50,364 nucleotides of DNA, from assembly GCA_022563885.1 (NCBI GenBank), contig JADFMM010000011.1, forward strand, positions 1-50,364, read 5' to 3'. The DNA comes from Planctomycetota bacterium. GTDB taxonomy: Bacteria; Planctomycetota; Phycisphaerae; Sedimentisphaerales; Anaerobacaceae. Position numbers and translations under genes: made by a program. Positions 24,974 through 33,507 of the stretch are shown one piece after another. Under the pieces are notes generated by a model. The model saw only the letters and a program-made list of their open reading frames with translations. It was not told the DNA's origin and searched no databases. The first letter of the stretch is position 1. Every line of letters starts with the position of its first letter.

Positions 24974-26452
24974 TTAGTAATCCCGAAAGGGGCCTCTCGG
25001 TTCGGCGGCATCCATGGCTCGACGCCAACGATCAAAATGCGCCTGCATCTCTTTCAACTTGTCGGGCCGCTCCTGCGACAGATCATGTTGTTCGCCAATA
25101 TCGCCAGATAGATCGAACAATCCACCGCCCTGCTCGGACGCGACCCACTTCCAATGGCCGACTCGGGCGGCCTTGTCCTCTTTGCGTTGCCAGAACATTT
25201 CGGTTCGCGGCGACGCCGCCGAGCCGGTCAAGACAGGCATCATGTCATAGCCGTCCAAAACGAGACCCGCAGGCGGTCGCAGACCCGAAGCCTTCAAAAG
25301 GGTCGGTAGAATCTCCATGGAGGAGAGAAAGGCATCACGGGTGGTGCCGGCCGGGATGCGGCCTGGGTAGCGAATGATACAGGGCACGCGAATGCCGCCT
25401 TCGAACATGCGGCCTTTGCCGCCCCGCAAGGGTGCATTGTCACTGCTCCCACCTCCGCCGTTGTCGGAGAAGAAAATGACGATGGTGTTGTCTGAGAGCT
25501 TGTATTCGTCCAGCACTGCCAGAATCGCACCGATGGCTTGATCCATGCAGGTGATGGCCGCCAGGTTTTCCAGACGCCTCAAGGCCCGGTTGGCCACCCG
25601 GGCCGGTTTGCCATACTTCGATCTCTGGTCATAGCCGGCCTGCGCCTGTAACTCCGGGTAGGCGGCCTTGAAGCGATCGGGGCCTTGAGCAGCGCTGCGG
25701 ATCTTGGGGTCAAGATTGGAGGCACTGTGCGGGGCGTTGAAGGGGACATAGAGGAAGAAGGGCTGTTTATGGTATTGGCTGAGGAATCGCAGGGCCTCGC
25801 GCTGAAACAGGGTCGTGCAGTAGACCCCCTTGTCTTCTGTGGTGGGACGGTTGTTGCGATACATGGAGGGCACGCCGTAGCGCTCGTGCGTATAGTAGTC
25901 GATCCCCGTATTGCAGAATCCGTAGAAGTCATCAAATCCCCGCGCCAAAGGCAAAAACCTCTTATGGACACCCAAATCCCATTTGCCAAAGATGCCACTG
26001 ATGTAGCCGGCGGGTTTGAGCAACTCCGGCAGCAGGCGTTCCCGCACATCCATTCCGCCGATGCGCTCAAAGGTCACGGCGTATTCAGCGGGCGTATAGT
26101 GGTGTCCATAGTCAGGTGCTTCATTGCGGATCATGTCATATACGCCGTGACGCTGGGGATAGCGTCCGGTTAGCAAACTACCCCGACTGGGGGTGCAAGC
26201 CGGCCAGGTCACGTAAAAATTGGTCAGCCGGACCCCTTGAGCGGCCAAGCTATCCAAGTGGGGTGTCTTGACTTCGCTGCTGCCAAAGCAACCCAGGTCG
26301 TGATAGCCTTGATCGTCACTGACCATCAATAAGACATTTGGAGGACGATCGTCCGCTATGGCAATGCTTGCCACCAACATCGAATAGATGCAAACGACAA
26401 TACTCGATAGGACGCAAGCTGTGTTCCGCACAATGTCACCTGAGTCTAACAC
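24974..26452 (-). CDS. Secreted sulfatase (formylglycine type), arylsulfatase-like
   Basis: The 492-residue product has an N-terminal hydrophobic export signal ending near residue 33. PNVLLMVSDDQGYHDLGCFG binds the active-site metal. PACTPSRGSLLTGR carries the CxPxR motif with Cys86, which a formylglycine-generating enzyme must convert. VIFFSDNGGGG and GGIRVPCIIRYPGR are further family blocks. The substrate cannot be assigned by eye; sulfated polysaccharide is likely from context. The frame begins with GTG at 26452 and includes the whole signal region; an ATG at 26380 would cut it short. It lies 410 bp downstream of the PIG-L gene and is probably separate from the operon behind it. Confidence 0.9.
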   Translation of the reverse strand: MLDSGDIVRNTACVLSSIVVCIYSMLVASIAIADDRPPNVLLMVSDDQGYHDLGCFGSSEVKTPHLDSLAAQGVRLTNFYVTWPACTPSRGSLLTGRYPQRHGVYDMIRNEAPDYGHHYTPAEYAVTFERIGGMDVRERLLPELLKPAGYISGIFGKWDLGVHKRFLPLARGFDDFYGFCNTGIDYYTHERYGVPSMYRNNRPTTEDKGVYCTTLFQREALRFLSQYHKQPFFLYVPFNAPHSASNLDPKIRSAAQGPDRFKAAYPELQAQAGYDQRSKYGKPARVANRALRRLENLAAITCMDQAIGAILAVLDEYKLSDNTIVIFFSDNGGGGSSDNAPLRGGKGRMFEGGIRVPCIIRYPGRIPAGTTRDAFLSSMEILPTLLKASGLRPPAGLVLDGYDMMPVLTGSAASPRTEMFWQRKEDKAARVGHWKWVASEQGGGLFDLSGDIGEQHDLSQERPDKLKEMQAHFDRWRRAMDAAEPRGPFRDY

Positions 26453-26862
26453 TTTTCATGGGAACTTCAAAACGACCTTCGCAAATCTTGCGTCTTCTTG
26501 TGAACCACAGAGGTCACAGCCCGGCCTTCGGCCGGAACCAAAAAAAGTGACGCGCGCCCACTCGTTTCACTCGTTCAAGGCGCCAAGCCGCAAAGATCTC
26601 AAGTACGTTTTCTTCTTGGCGGCTTTGCGCCTTTGCGCGAGTCCATAAACCATTGTAACTGAAGAGAGTTGTGCTTTCTCCAGTGACATTATCTGGAAAG
26701 GTTTTCAAGTTCTTGCGCCCTTGTAATACAGTGAGCACAGAGAAATGAAAGAGGAGAGCAACGGCGATAGCCTCTCTGTGACATCGGTGTCTGTGGTTCA
26801 AAACTCTCTTCGTTGCGGCCGAAGGCCGCTTTGCCGAACAGCAAATATCAGCGGATGCTCTT
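26453..26862. repeat. Palindromic-repeat cluster between sulfatase and PIG-L genes
   Basis: No gene is visible. An inverted pair AAGGCGCCAAGCCGCAAAGA (26577-26596) and TTCTTGGCGGCTTTGCGCC (26613-26631) forms a 57-bp palindrome. The 13-bp palindrome CGGCCTTCGGCCG occurs at 26522-26534 and as CGGCCGAAGGCCG at 26816-26828. GAACCACAGA with TCACAG (26501-26518) is mirrored by CTGTGACATC with CTGTGGTTC (26777-26800). These resemble REP-like dispersed palindromes. Confidence 0.65.
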
Positions 26863-27816
26863 TCACCTGCTAGAGAAGAAGGGAAAGAGTTGTTTCAATT
26901 CTTCCTTGGAAGGACGCCGACCATACTCACAGATCTCAAAGGCTTCGGCATACTGGATCTGTTTGCCCCGTTCAGATCCATACCATTCGATAAGATCCTT
27001 ACGAAAACGATCGGCCGTACCGGAAAAACGACCCCCAAAACGCTCACGCACGGTTTGCTCTCTTTTGCTCTGTTTGTCCGCATCGTCGGGGTAGAGTCGC
27101 TCAGAGCCATTGCACCCCCCTTCCAGCGTCTGCGAGGCAAGGGCCACTACGGCATCCAGTTTCTTGTCAATGACCCGATCGATACCCACGACAATATCCG
27201 GATCGAAGGGATTGGGCTTCTGAAAACGATCCTGGTAGTAGAGGAACACCGGGTTCTTATCCAAATAGGGCACGTCCGGGCAGAAGAAGGGGACCGTGAC
27301 CATGTAGCCGGCGTCCTGCATCAAGATGGACGTATAGCGGTGATCGGGATGGTAGTCGTTGGGGCGGTGACTCATGACGATGTCGGCCCGCCACTGACGA
27401 ATGACCTTTACAAACTTCCGTCGGTTCTCCAAGGTGGGCATGATCTCCCCGTCGTGGATGTCGAGCACCTCTGTTTCGATGCCCAGAAGCTCGGCACATC
27501 GCTCGACCTCGGCCGTCCGTCGTTGCGCCAGCGGTCCGCCGGCGATGCCCCAGTGGCCAATGTCACCATTGGTGGCCGCGACAAACTTGACATGGTGTCC
27601 CTGGGCGGCCCACAGGGCAGCCACGCCGCCGGCCTGAAACTCATTGTCGTCCGGATGGGCGCCGAAGCAGATGATCCGCAGTTTGCCGTCTTCAGATATT
27701 GGGGCAGGTGCGGGCTTGCGCAGGGCCGCGTCGGCCGTTCCGACAATGACCATCCAGACAGTGCTCAGGAGTAGGGTTTTGACAGACATCAGTGTGGGAA
27801 TCCTTTGGTTTTCCAT
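26863..27816 (-). CDS. Exported PIG-L family deacetylase (LmbE-like)
   Basis: PIG-L/LmbE proteins are zinc-dependent N-deacetylases of glycoconjugates. The 317-residue product has an N-terminal signal (MSVKTLLLSTVWMVIVGT). The zinc-binding motif AHPDDNEF has His54, Asp56 and Asp57. A second ligand block, HRPNDYHPDHRY, has His156 and His159, and RRTAEVERCAELLG is typical. CAGGAG lies 10 bases before the ATG at 27816. It follows the sulfatase 27880-29316 by 63 bp and is probably the last gene of that operon. A role in removing N-acetyl groups from the polysaccharide substrate is plausible but not proven. Confidence 0.88.
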   Translation of the reverse strand: MENQRIPTLMSVKTLLLSTVWMVIVGTADAALRKPAPAPISEDGKLRIICFGAHPDDNEFQAGGVAALWAAQGHHVKFVAATNGDIGHWGIAGGPLAQRRTAEVERCAELLGIETEVLDIHDGEIMPTLENRRKFVKVIRQWRADIVMSHRPNDYHPDHRYTSILMQDAGYMVTVPFFCPDVPYLDKNPVFLYYQDRFQKPNPFDPDIVVGIDRVIDKKLDAVVALASQTLEGGCNGSERLYPDDADKQSKREQTVRERFGGRFSGTADRFRKDLIEWYGSERGKQIQYAEAFEICEYGRRPSKEELKQLFPFFSSR

Positions 27817-27879
27817 GGCATGGGTCTCCTGTTCAACAGACGATCATGATTTGTCTTTTTCCAAGCGAATACGCAGTTA

Positions 27880-29316
27880 TCACTTGATCAGTTGTATCTC
27901 AACCGGCTTGATGCTCTGCCGATGTGTCTCTGCAATCTGCCTGAGTTTCTCGATCACCTCGGGATGGTGTGCCGCGATGTTATACTTCTCAGACGGGTCA
28001 TGCTCTAAATGGTACAGCTCAGGCGTGTCGTGCTCTTGACGATCGGGACCGTCGCCGTAACACCCCTCGGTGATGAAGTGAGCCTTCCACGGTCCGACCC
28101 GCACGGCATAGAGTTTCTCCTCACGCCAATAGAAGACACGATCGCGTGGGCTCGTTCGGGTTTTACCCTGGAGTAGCGGCGCCAGGTTGTAACCGTCCAG
28201 TATGCGATCCGTGGGAGCCACAGCCCCTGAGAGGGCACAGAAGGTCGGCAGCAGATCCATGGTCGCCCCCATCTCCATCTGCACGCCGGGCTTCACCTGC
28301 CCCGGCCACCAGAAGATCGTGGGCTCACGCATGCCCCCTTCGAAGGTCGTGCCCTTGCCGTGACGCAGCAATCCCCCCGACCCGCCATGCGTATGGAAGG
28401 GCAGCCAGGGACCATTGTCGGAGGTAAACACCACCAGCGTGTCCTCGGCCAGGTCCAGATCCCTGAGCGTGTCTAAAATCTGGCCCACACCGGCGTCGAT
28501 CTCTTCGATCACGTCACCGAAGATCCCCCGTCGGCTCTTGCCAACGTGACGCTCACCCGCATAGAGCGGGATGTGCGGTAGATTGTGGGCGAGGTAGACG
28601 AAGAAGGGCCGGTCCCGATTCTCCTTGATGAAGGCAATCGCCTTATCCGTATAGCGCTGGGTCAGCGTGTGCTGATTGGCCGGCCGCTCGATGACCTCGG
28701 TGTCATGAAGGATGGGTACGTCGTATTGTGCGATGGGCGCGACATAGTGGGCATCCTTCCGTCCGGTCTTCTGATAATTGGGAAAGCCCTTCTGACCATC
28801 CATGTCATTGGAGTAGGGTATCCCCCAATAGGTGTCGAAACCATGTGCCGTGGGTAGAAACTGCGGCAAGTGGCCCAGGTGCCATTTGCCGACCGCCGCG
28901 GTGGCATAGCCGACCGTTTTCAGCAGTTCGGCGATCGTCGTTTCACTGGCAGGCAGTCCCCCCTTGGAATTCGGAAACAACACCCTGCGCTCGGCCGACA
29001 TCATGCCGCTACGGTTGGGCAACCTGCCGGTGAGAAGGGCCGCCCGGCTAGGGGTGCAGACCGAGGCGCCCACGTAGAAGTTGGTCCACTTCTGTCCCTC
29101 GGCCGCCATGCGGTCCAGATTCGGTGTACGTATGGTGGGGTGACCAAAGCAACCGAGATCCCCATAACCCAAATCGTCGCAGAAGATGACGATGAAATTC
29201 GGCTTTCGATCGGGTCGGGCCGCGGGGCAGAGGGATGGCCAATAGAGAAGGAGGAGTGCGACACACCCAACGAAATGGATGGCGGGACGTGTGACATGAG
29301 CGTTTCTGCAATTCAT
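27880..29316 (-). CDS. Secreted sulfatase (formylglycine type)
   Basis: The 478-residue product begins with an export signal and KPNFIVIFCDDLGYGDLGCF. GASVCTPSRAALLTGRLP carries the CxPxR motif with Cys87 as formylglycine precursor. VVFTSDNGPWLPFHTHGG and GMREPTIFWWPGQV are family blocks. An AGGA sits about 10 bases before the ATG. It differs from the neighbouring sulfatase in the central domain, so the two are likely to cut different sulfate positions. It is 51 bp downstream of the DUF1080 gene and 63 bp upstream of the PIG-L gene, in an operon. Confidence 0.91.
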   Translation of the reverse strand: MNCRNAHVTRPAIHFVGCVALLLLYWPSLCPAARPDRKPNFIVIFCDDLGYGDLGCFGHPTIRTPNLDRMAAEGQKWTNFYVGASVCTPSRAALLTGRLPNRSGMMSAERRVLFPNSKGGLPASETTIAELLKTVGYATAAVGKWHLGHLPQFLPTAHGFDTYWGIPYSNDMDGQKGFPNYQKTGRKDAHYVAPIAQYDVPILHDTEVIERPANQHTLTQRYTDKAIAFIKENRDRPFFVYLAHNLPHIPLYAGERHVGKSRRGIFGDVIEEIDAGVGQILDTLRDLDLAEDTLVVFTSDNGPWLPFHTHGGSGGLLRHGKGTTFEGGMREPTIFWWPGQVKPGVQMEMGATMDLLPTFCALSGAVAPTDRILDGYNLAPLLQGKTRTSPRDRVFYWREEKLYAVRVGPWKAHFITEGCYGDGPDRQEHDTPELYHLEHDPSEKYNIAAHHPEVIEKLRQIAETHRQSIKPVEIQLIK

Positions 29317-29367
29317 AGGCGATATTTCCTTTCATCCCATCTGTGCGGCAAGGGTGCCCTTCTTGTC

Positions 29368-31986
29368 CTAGAGGCGTTTGATCCGTATATTGCGATACCA
29401 GACCGGCCGGCCGTGGTCCTGCAGACCAATGTGCCCTTTCCGGGCAAAGTCTTTGATCGCGGTTGCGAACTTGTTGCGTCTTCCATCCGGGTTTTGGTTG
29501 CCGGTGGTCCAGTGGTCCACATTCATGTCGATGATCTGCTTGCCATTGAGCACGACCTGGATCAAATTGTCCTGGCAGGTGACTCTGCACTGATTCCACT
29601 CACCGGGTGGCCGAATGGCATTATCCGTCGGAGCCAGGCAGTCATAGATCGCACCGGCGGTCCCCTTATTGCTCAGTCCCTGCCTGCCATAGGAGTTGGC
29701 GACCTGGATTTCCATGCCCGTATAGACCGGATCCTGCAGGTTTGGCGTTCTGATGAAGATGCCGCTATTGGTCCTATCCGTCACCCTGTATTCCAACTCC
29801 AGAACGAAGTTGTCATACTGCTCTCGGGTCCAGAGGTAATCGAGATTGTGCTCTTTGCCATCCATCTCACGCCGGACCGTCAAGACGCCGTCGTCGATCA
29901 CCCAGGCATTGTCCGAACCCGGGCCCTTCATCCAATGATCCGTCAGGTCTTTTTCCCGGCCGCCAAACAGCGTGACGGCGCCGCTGGAGGTCTCGACGTC
30001 CGTCCCATCGAGAGATCGAATCCAGATGTTGCGAAACTGGATGAGGCTCGAGGCGGGACTGTATGTGCCGGTCTTCTTATTGAACCCACCGTGGTGTTGC
30101 AGGACAATCGGCCCCCGGGCCGGTATCCCTGGAATCTGCGCGTCTTCGATAACGATTTTCCCATTGAGCATCATCGTTACACTTTCGCCCACCATGGTAA
30201 TATCCATGGAGTTCCACTGCCCAACAGGATAATCCGCATGCTCCCTGGGCACGGCTGCGGCCCGCTGCTCGGGGGTCAGGGATTTGTCTTTGCGAATGGA
30301 CCACATCTCTCCCGATCCCACCGGCCAACACCAGAGATTGACCTGGCTCCTGCCGGTGCCGCGGAGGAAGATACCCGAATCGGCGTTGGGCGTGAGCGTC
30401 TTGATGACCTTGCCGTTCTCATCCGTCTTCAGCGACCCGTCCGGAAGGATGGTAGGCATGTTATAGAGCCCCGAAGTCCTCTTAAACCGCCATTCGATAT
30501 GGAGGGCATAGTCCCCATAAGAGGCCTCCGTCACCAGATTCTTACTGCCCGTGGCCTCGGACATGGCATCGTAGTCAATGACCCCATCGACAACCTTCCA
30601 GTGGCCGTTGTCTCCCGCTGGGACCTTCCAACCACTCAGGTCTTTCCCGTTAAAGAGCGTCTTGTACCGGGACCACTCGCGCCAGGTGGGATAGGTGCCA
30701 TGGGCCGGCAGCTTCTTGCGTACGCCTGCGGTGCTGGGGTTGCCATGGTTATAGAAAACGTACAGGCCGCCCTTGCCGGCAATGACCACATCGTTCCGTC
30801 CGTCTGCATTCATGTCTTTGATATTGATCTTCATGCCCACACTGACGACGTAGTTCGGCACGGGATTCTGCATCTCGCCGGGATAGTGGGGCAGATGATT
30901 GAAGGAGAGAATGTGTCGCTCGAACTTGCCTCCCTGGATGTCATACCAGAAGACGTAGAGCGGTTCGCCCGCCCCAATATCCGCGCCGTGGTGTGCGAAC
31001 AAACGTTTTCCCGCCACCAGGTCGAGCTTACCGTCACCATTGAGATCTCCCAGGGCCATGGTGTGGAACTGACTGTATTCGGTCTCGATCCAATGGGTTT
31101 CGAAGGTCCGATTGCCCCCTCGGTCGACCCTCTGTTGCAGCCACGCCAGGCCATAGGCATGGGCGGATCCGATCAGGATATCGTTCAAGCCATCCTCGTC
31201 CACATCGTGGACCAGGATGGGATGCGACCCGCTGCCGGCTTGCTGTTTGGCCGCGGCAAATCGATAGTCGGCATGAAAGGGCCAGGTCTTGGCCCGGACG
31301 TTTTTCGGTTGTTCATACCACCCGACCGGTGTCACGATATCCACGCGCCCGTCCATGTTAATATCACCGAGGCCATTGCCGTGCATGTCTCCTTGGGTGC
31401 CAATGACGTGTTCCACAAACCAGGGGGCACGATCGATGTGTTCCAGCCACGTCATCCCCTGCCCCTCGACCAGACTCCAGTGGTTCACCAGGATGTCCTC
31501 ATCACCGTCACCGTCGATGTCACCATGAATCACGCCCTCCATGTTGTAGGCCAGGTGAATTCGCGTAGACTTCCATACGTCTTCATTGTTACCGGGATTC
31601 TCATACCAGAAGGCCCCCTTCATGAACATCCAACCGGAACTGACCACATCGGGTCTGCCGTCGAAGTTCACATCCATGGCGAATTCACTGTTATCTTCCG
31701 TCTCGGGTCCGTTGATCTCGGCCCCGTCACGAAAACGTGTGTGCTTGGTCCAATGCGGATTCTCATACCAGTTCCGACCACTGGTGATGTCCAAATCTCC
31801 ATCCCCGTCTATATCCAGGACCGAGGCACATTCGCTAAAGGGACCAAACCAGTAGGTGTGGTTGGCCGGATCATGAACGGGCCCATCGATCTTGACGGGG
31901 CTAAAGATTGTTTCCGTCGCGAACAGAGGTTGCGGAACATTCAGCGACAGACAGAAGAGACCGATCCAAAGCAAACGGCGTTTCAT
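29368..31986 (-). CDS. Secreted FG-GAP/VCBS repeat protein with two DUF1080 domains
   Basis: The 872-residue product starts with a Sec signal ending near residue 24. Residues 25-430 hold FG-GAP-type calcium-binding repeats, such as DIDGDGDLDI, DVNFDGRPDVV, DIDGDGDEDIL and DVDEDGLNDIL. The first DUF1080 (3-keto-disaccharide hydrolase-like) domain is at about 440-660 (YKTLFNGKDLSGWKV, then SGIFLRG). The second, at about 670-872, begins VTLFGGREKDL and has NSGIFIRT. DUF1080 domains are frequent in planctomycete polysaccharide loci and have a lectin-like fold. A beta-propeller fused to two such domains suggests a large extracellular substrate-binding or hydrolysing protein. It lies between DUF1501 and sulfatase genes in an operon. 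Confidence 0.88.
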   Translation of the reverse strand: MKRRLLWIGLFCLSLNVPQPLFATETIFSPVKIDGPVHDPANHTYWFGPFSECASVLDIDGDGDLDITSGRNWYENPHWTKHTRFRDGAEINGPETEDNSEFAMDVNFDGRPDVVSSGWMFMKGAFWYENPGNNEDVWKSTRIHLAYNMEGVIHGDIDGDGDEDILVNHWSLVEGQGMTWLEHIDRAPWFVEHVIGTQGDMHGNGLGDINMDGRVDIVTPVGWYEQPKNVRAKTWPFHADYRFAAAKQQAGSGSHPILVHDVDEDGLNDILIGSAHAYGLAWLQQRVDRGGNRTFETHWIETEYSQFHTMALGDLNGDGKLDLVAGKRLFAHHGADIGAGEPLYVFWYDIQGGKFERHILSFNHLPHYPGEMQNPVPNYVVSVGMKINIKDMNADGRNDVVIAGKGGLYVFYNHGNPSTAGVRKKLPAHGTYPTWREWSRYKTLFNGKDLSGWKVPAGDNGHWKVVDGVIDYDAMSEATGSKNLVTEASYGDYALHIEWRFKRTSGLYNMPTILPDGSLKTDENGKVIKTLTPNADSGIFLRGTGRSQVNLWCWPVGSGEMWSIRKDKSLTPEQRAAAVPREHADYPVGQWNSMDITMVGESVTMMLNGKIVIEDAQIPGIPARGPIVLQHHGGFNKKTGTYSPASSLIQFRNIWIRSLDGTDVETSSGAVTLFGGREKDLTDHWMKGPGSDNAWVIDDGVLTVRREMDGKEHNLDYLWTREQYDNFVLELEYRVTDRTNSGIFIRTPNLQDPVYTGMEIQVANSYGRQGLSNKGTAGAIYDCLAPTDNAIRPPGEWNQCRVTCQDNLIQVVLNGKQIIDMNVDHWTTGNQNPDGRRNKFATAIKDFARKGHIGLQDHGRPVWYRNIRIKRL

Positions 31987-32055
31987 GGTGATACTCTTTC
32001 AACTAAGGATGGACATTCCAAAAAACCACAAACACACAATATTGGGACACAGGGC

Positions 32056-33507
32056 TTAACCCAAAATCTCTCGTACGACTCTGCCATGAACGTCGGTCAG
32101 CCGGAAGTGACGACCCTGGTAGGTATAGGTGAGGCGTTCGTGATCGAAACCGAGGCAGTGAAGCAGCGTGGCTTGGATGTCATGAACGTGAATCGGATCT
32201 TTGGCGATGTGGAATCCCAGATCATCGGTGGCCCCGTAGACCATTCCCGGCTTAATCCCGCCGCCAGCCAACCACATGGTGAAGGCCTGGGGATGGTGAT
32301 CTCGCCCCAGCTTGCGACCCAGGGCCGGATTGTTTTCTACCATGGGTGTGCGGCCGAACTCGCCACCCCAGATGACCAGCGTCTCATCCAGGAGGCCCCG
32401 CTGCTTCAGATCCTTGATCAGGGCGGCGGATGCCCGATCGGTCGCCTTGCAATTCTTCTTCAGATTCCCGGCCACGTCGGAATGGGCATCCCAGCCCTCG
32501 TGGTAGATGTTGATGAAGCGGACACCCCGTTCCACCATGCGTCTGGCCAGGAGACAGGCCCGGGCGAAACTCGCCTTGCCGGGGTCGCATCCGTAGAGCG
32601 TCAATGTCGCCTCGCTCTCCTGGGACAGATCCATCAATTCCGGGGCCGAGGACTGCAGACGATAGGCCATTTCATAGGAGGCGATGCGCGTCTGAATCTC
32701 GGGATCGGCAAGCGCCTCGTGTCTCATCCGGTTGAGTTCACCGATCAGATCCAAGGAGTCTCTCTGTAAGGCCTGATCGACGCCTTGGGGATTGCTGACG
32801 TTGAGGATGGGGTCCCCCTGATTGCGGAAGCGCACCCCGGCATAGACACTGGACAGAAACCCGCTGGACCAATTGGCCGACCCGCCGCTGATCCCCGAGC
32901 CGGTCGACATCACCACGAAGGCCGGCAGGTCACGCGCCTCGCTGCCCAAGCCGTAGGTGACCCAGGAGCCGATACTGGGTCGTCCCGGCTGCGCGAAACC
33001 CGTGTTGAAGAATATCTGGGCGGGGGCATGGTTGAATTGGTCGGTATGCATCGATTTGACCAAGCAGATGTCATCCACCACTTCCGCCAAGTGGGGCAGC
33101 ATCTCGGAGAGTTCCGTGCCACTTTGTCCATGCCTGGCGAACTTGTACTGCGGCCCCAAGACGGCTGCGTCGGGTCGAATGAAGGCATAACGCTGGCTGC
33201 CAATGACCGAAGGCGGTAGGGGCTTGCCCTCCAGCTTGGCCAGTTCCGGTTTGTAATCGAAGAGATCCAATTGGCTGGGGGCACCGGCCATGAACAGGTG
33301 GATCACACTCTTGGCCTTGGGTGTAAAATGTGGCTCGCGCAGGGCAAAGGCATTGGAAACGCCTGCGCCTGCCCTGCCCGACACTGCGTCGGTCAGCAGG
33401 CTCGCCAGTGCGATCTTTCCCAGGCCGACACCACATTGGTTGAGGAACCAGCGGCGAGTCCGCTGCCCGGGATCCCGATTCGACTCAAATGGCTCTTGAC
33501 AGTTCAT
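32056..33507 (-). CDS. DUF1501 protein with Tat signal
   Basis: The 483-residue product has a twin-arginine signal, RTRRWFLNQCGVGLGKIALA, so it is exported folded. Family blocks include SVIHLFMAGAPSQLDLFDYK near the N terminus, then HAPAQIFFNTGFAQPGRPSI, GVRFINIYHEGWDAHSDV and VIWGGEFGRTPMVE. DUF1501 belongs to the alkaline phosphatase/sulfatase fold superfamily. It almost always neighbours PSD1 cytochromes, as here. The exact reaction is unknown. The ATG overlaps the PSD1 stop as ATGA (33504-33507), so the two are coupled. It is 69 bp upstream of the DUF1080 gene. Confidence 0.92.
   Translation of the reverse strand: MNCQEPFESNRDPGQRTRRWFLNQCGVGLGKIALASLLTDAVSGRAGAGVSNAFALREPHFTPKAKSVIHLFMAGAPSQLDLFDYKPELAKLEGKPLPPSVIGSQRYAFIRPDAAVLGPQYKFARHGQSGTELSEMLPHLAEVVDDICLVKSMHTDQFNHAPAQIFFNTGFAQPGRPSIGSWVTYGLGSEARDLPAFVVMSTGSGISGGSANWSSGFLSSVYAGVRFRNQGDPILNVSNPQGVDQALQRDSLDLIGELNRMRHEALADPEIQTRIASYEMAYRLQSSAPELMDLSQESEATLTLYGCDPGKASFARACLLARRMVERGVRFINIYHEGWDAHSDVAGNLKKNCKATDRASAALIKDLKQRGLLDETLVIWGGEFGRTPMVENNPALGRKLGRDHHPQAFTMWLAGGGIKPGMVYGATDDLGFHIAKDPIHVHDIQATLLHCLGFDHERLTYTYQGRHFRLTDVHGRVVREILG

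Noticed and set aside
28870-32769. A 1,299-codon plus-strand open frame
   Set aside because: It is antisense to the sulfatase, DUF1080 and DUF1501 genes, whose motifs are clear on the minus strand. It has no recognised domain, and long antisense frames are common in GC-rich coding DNA.
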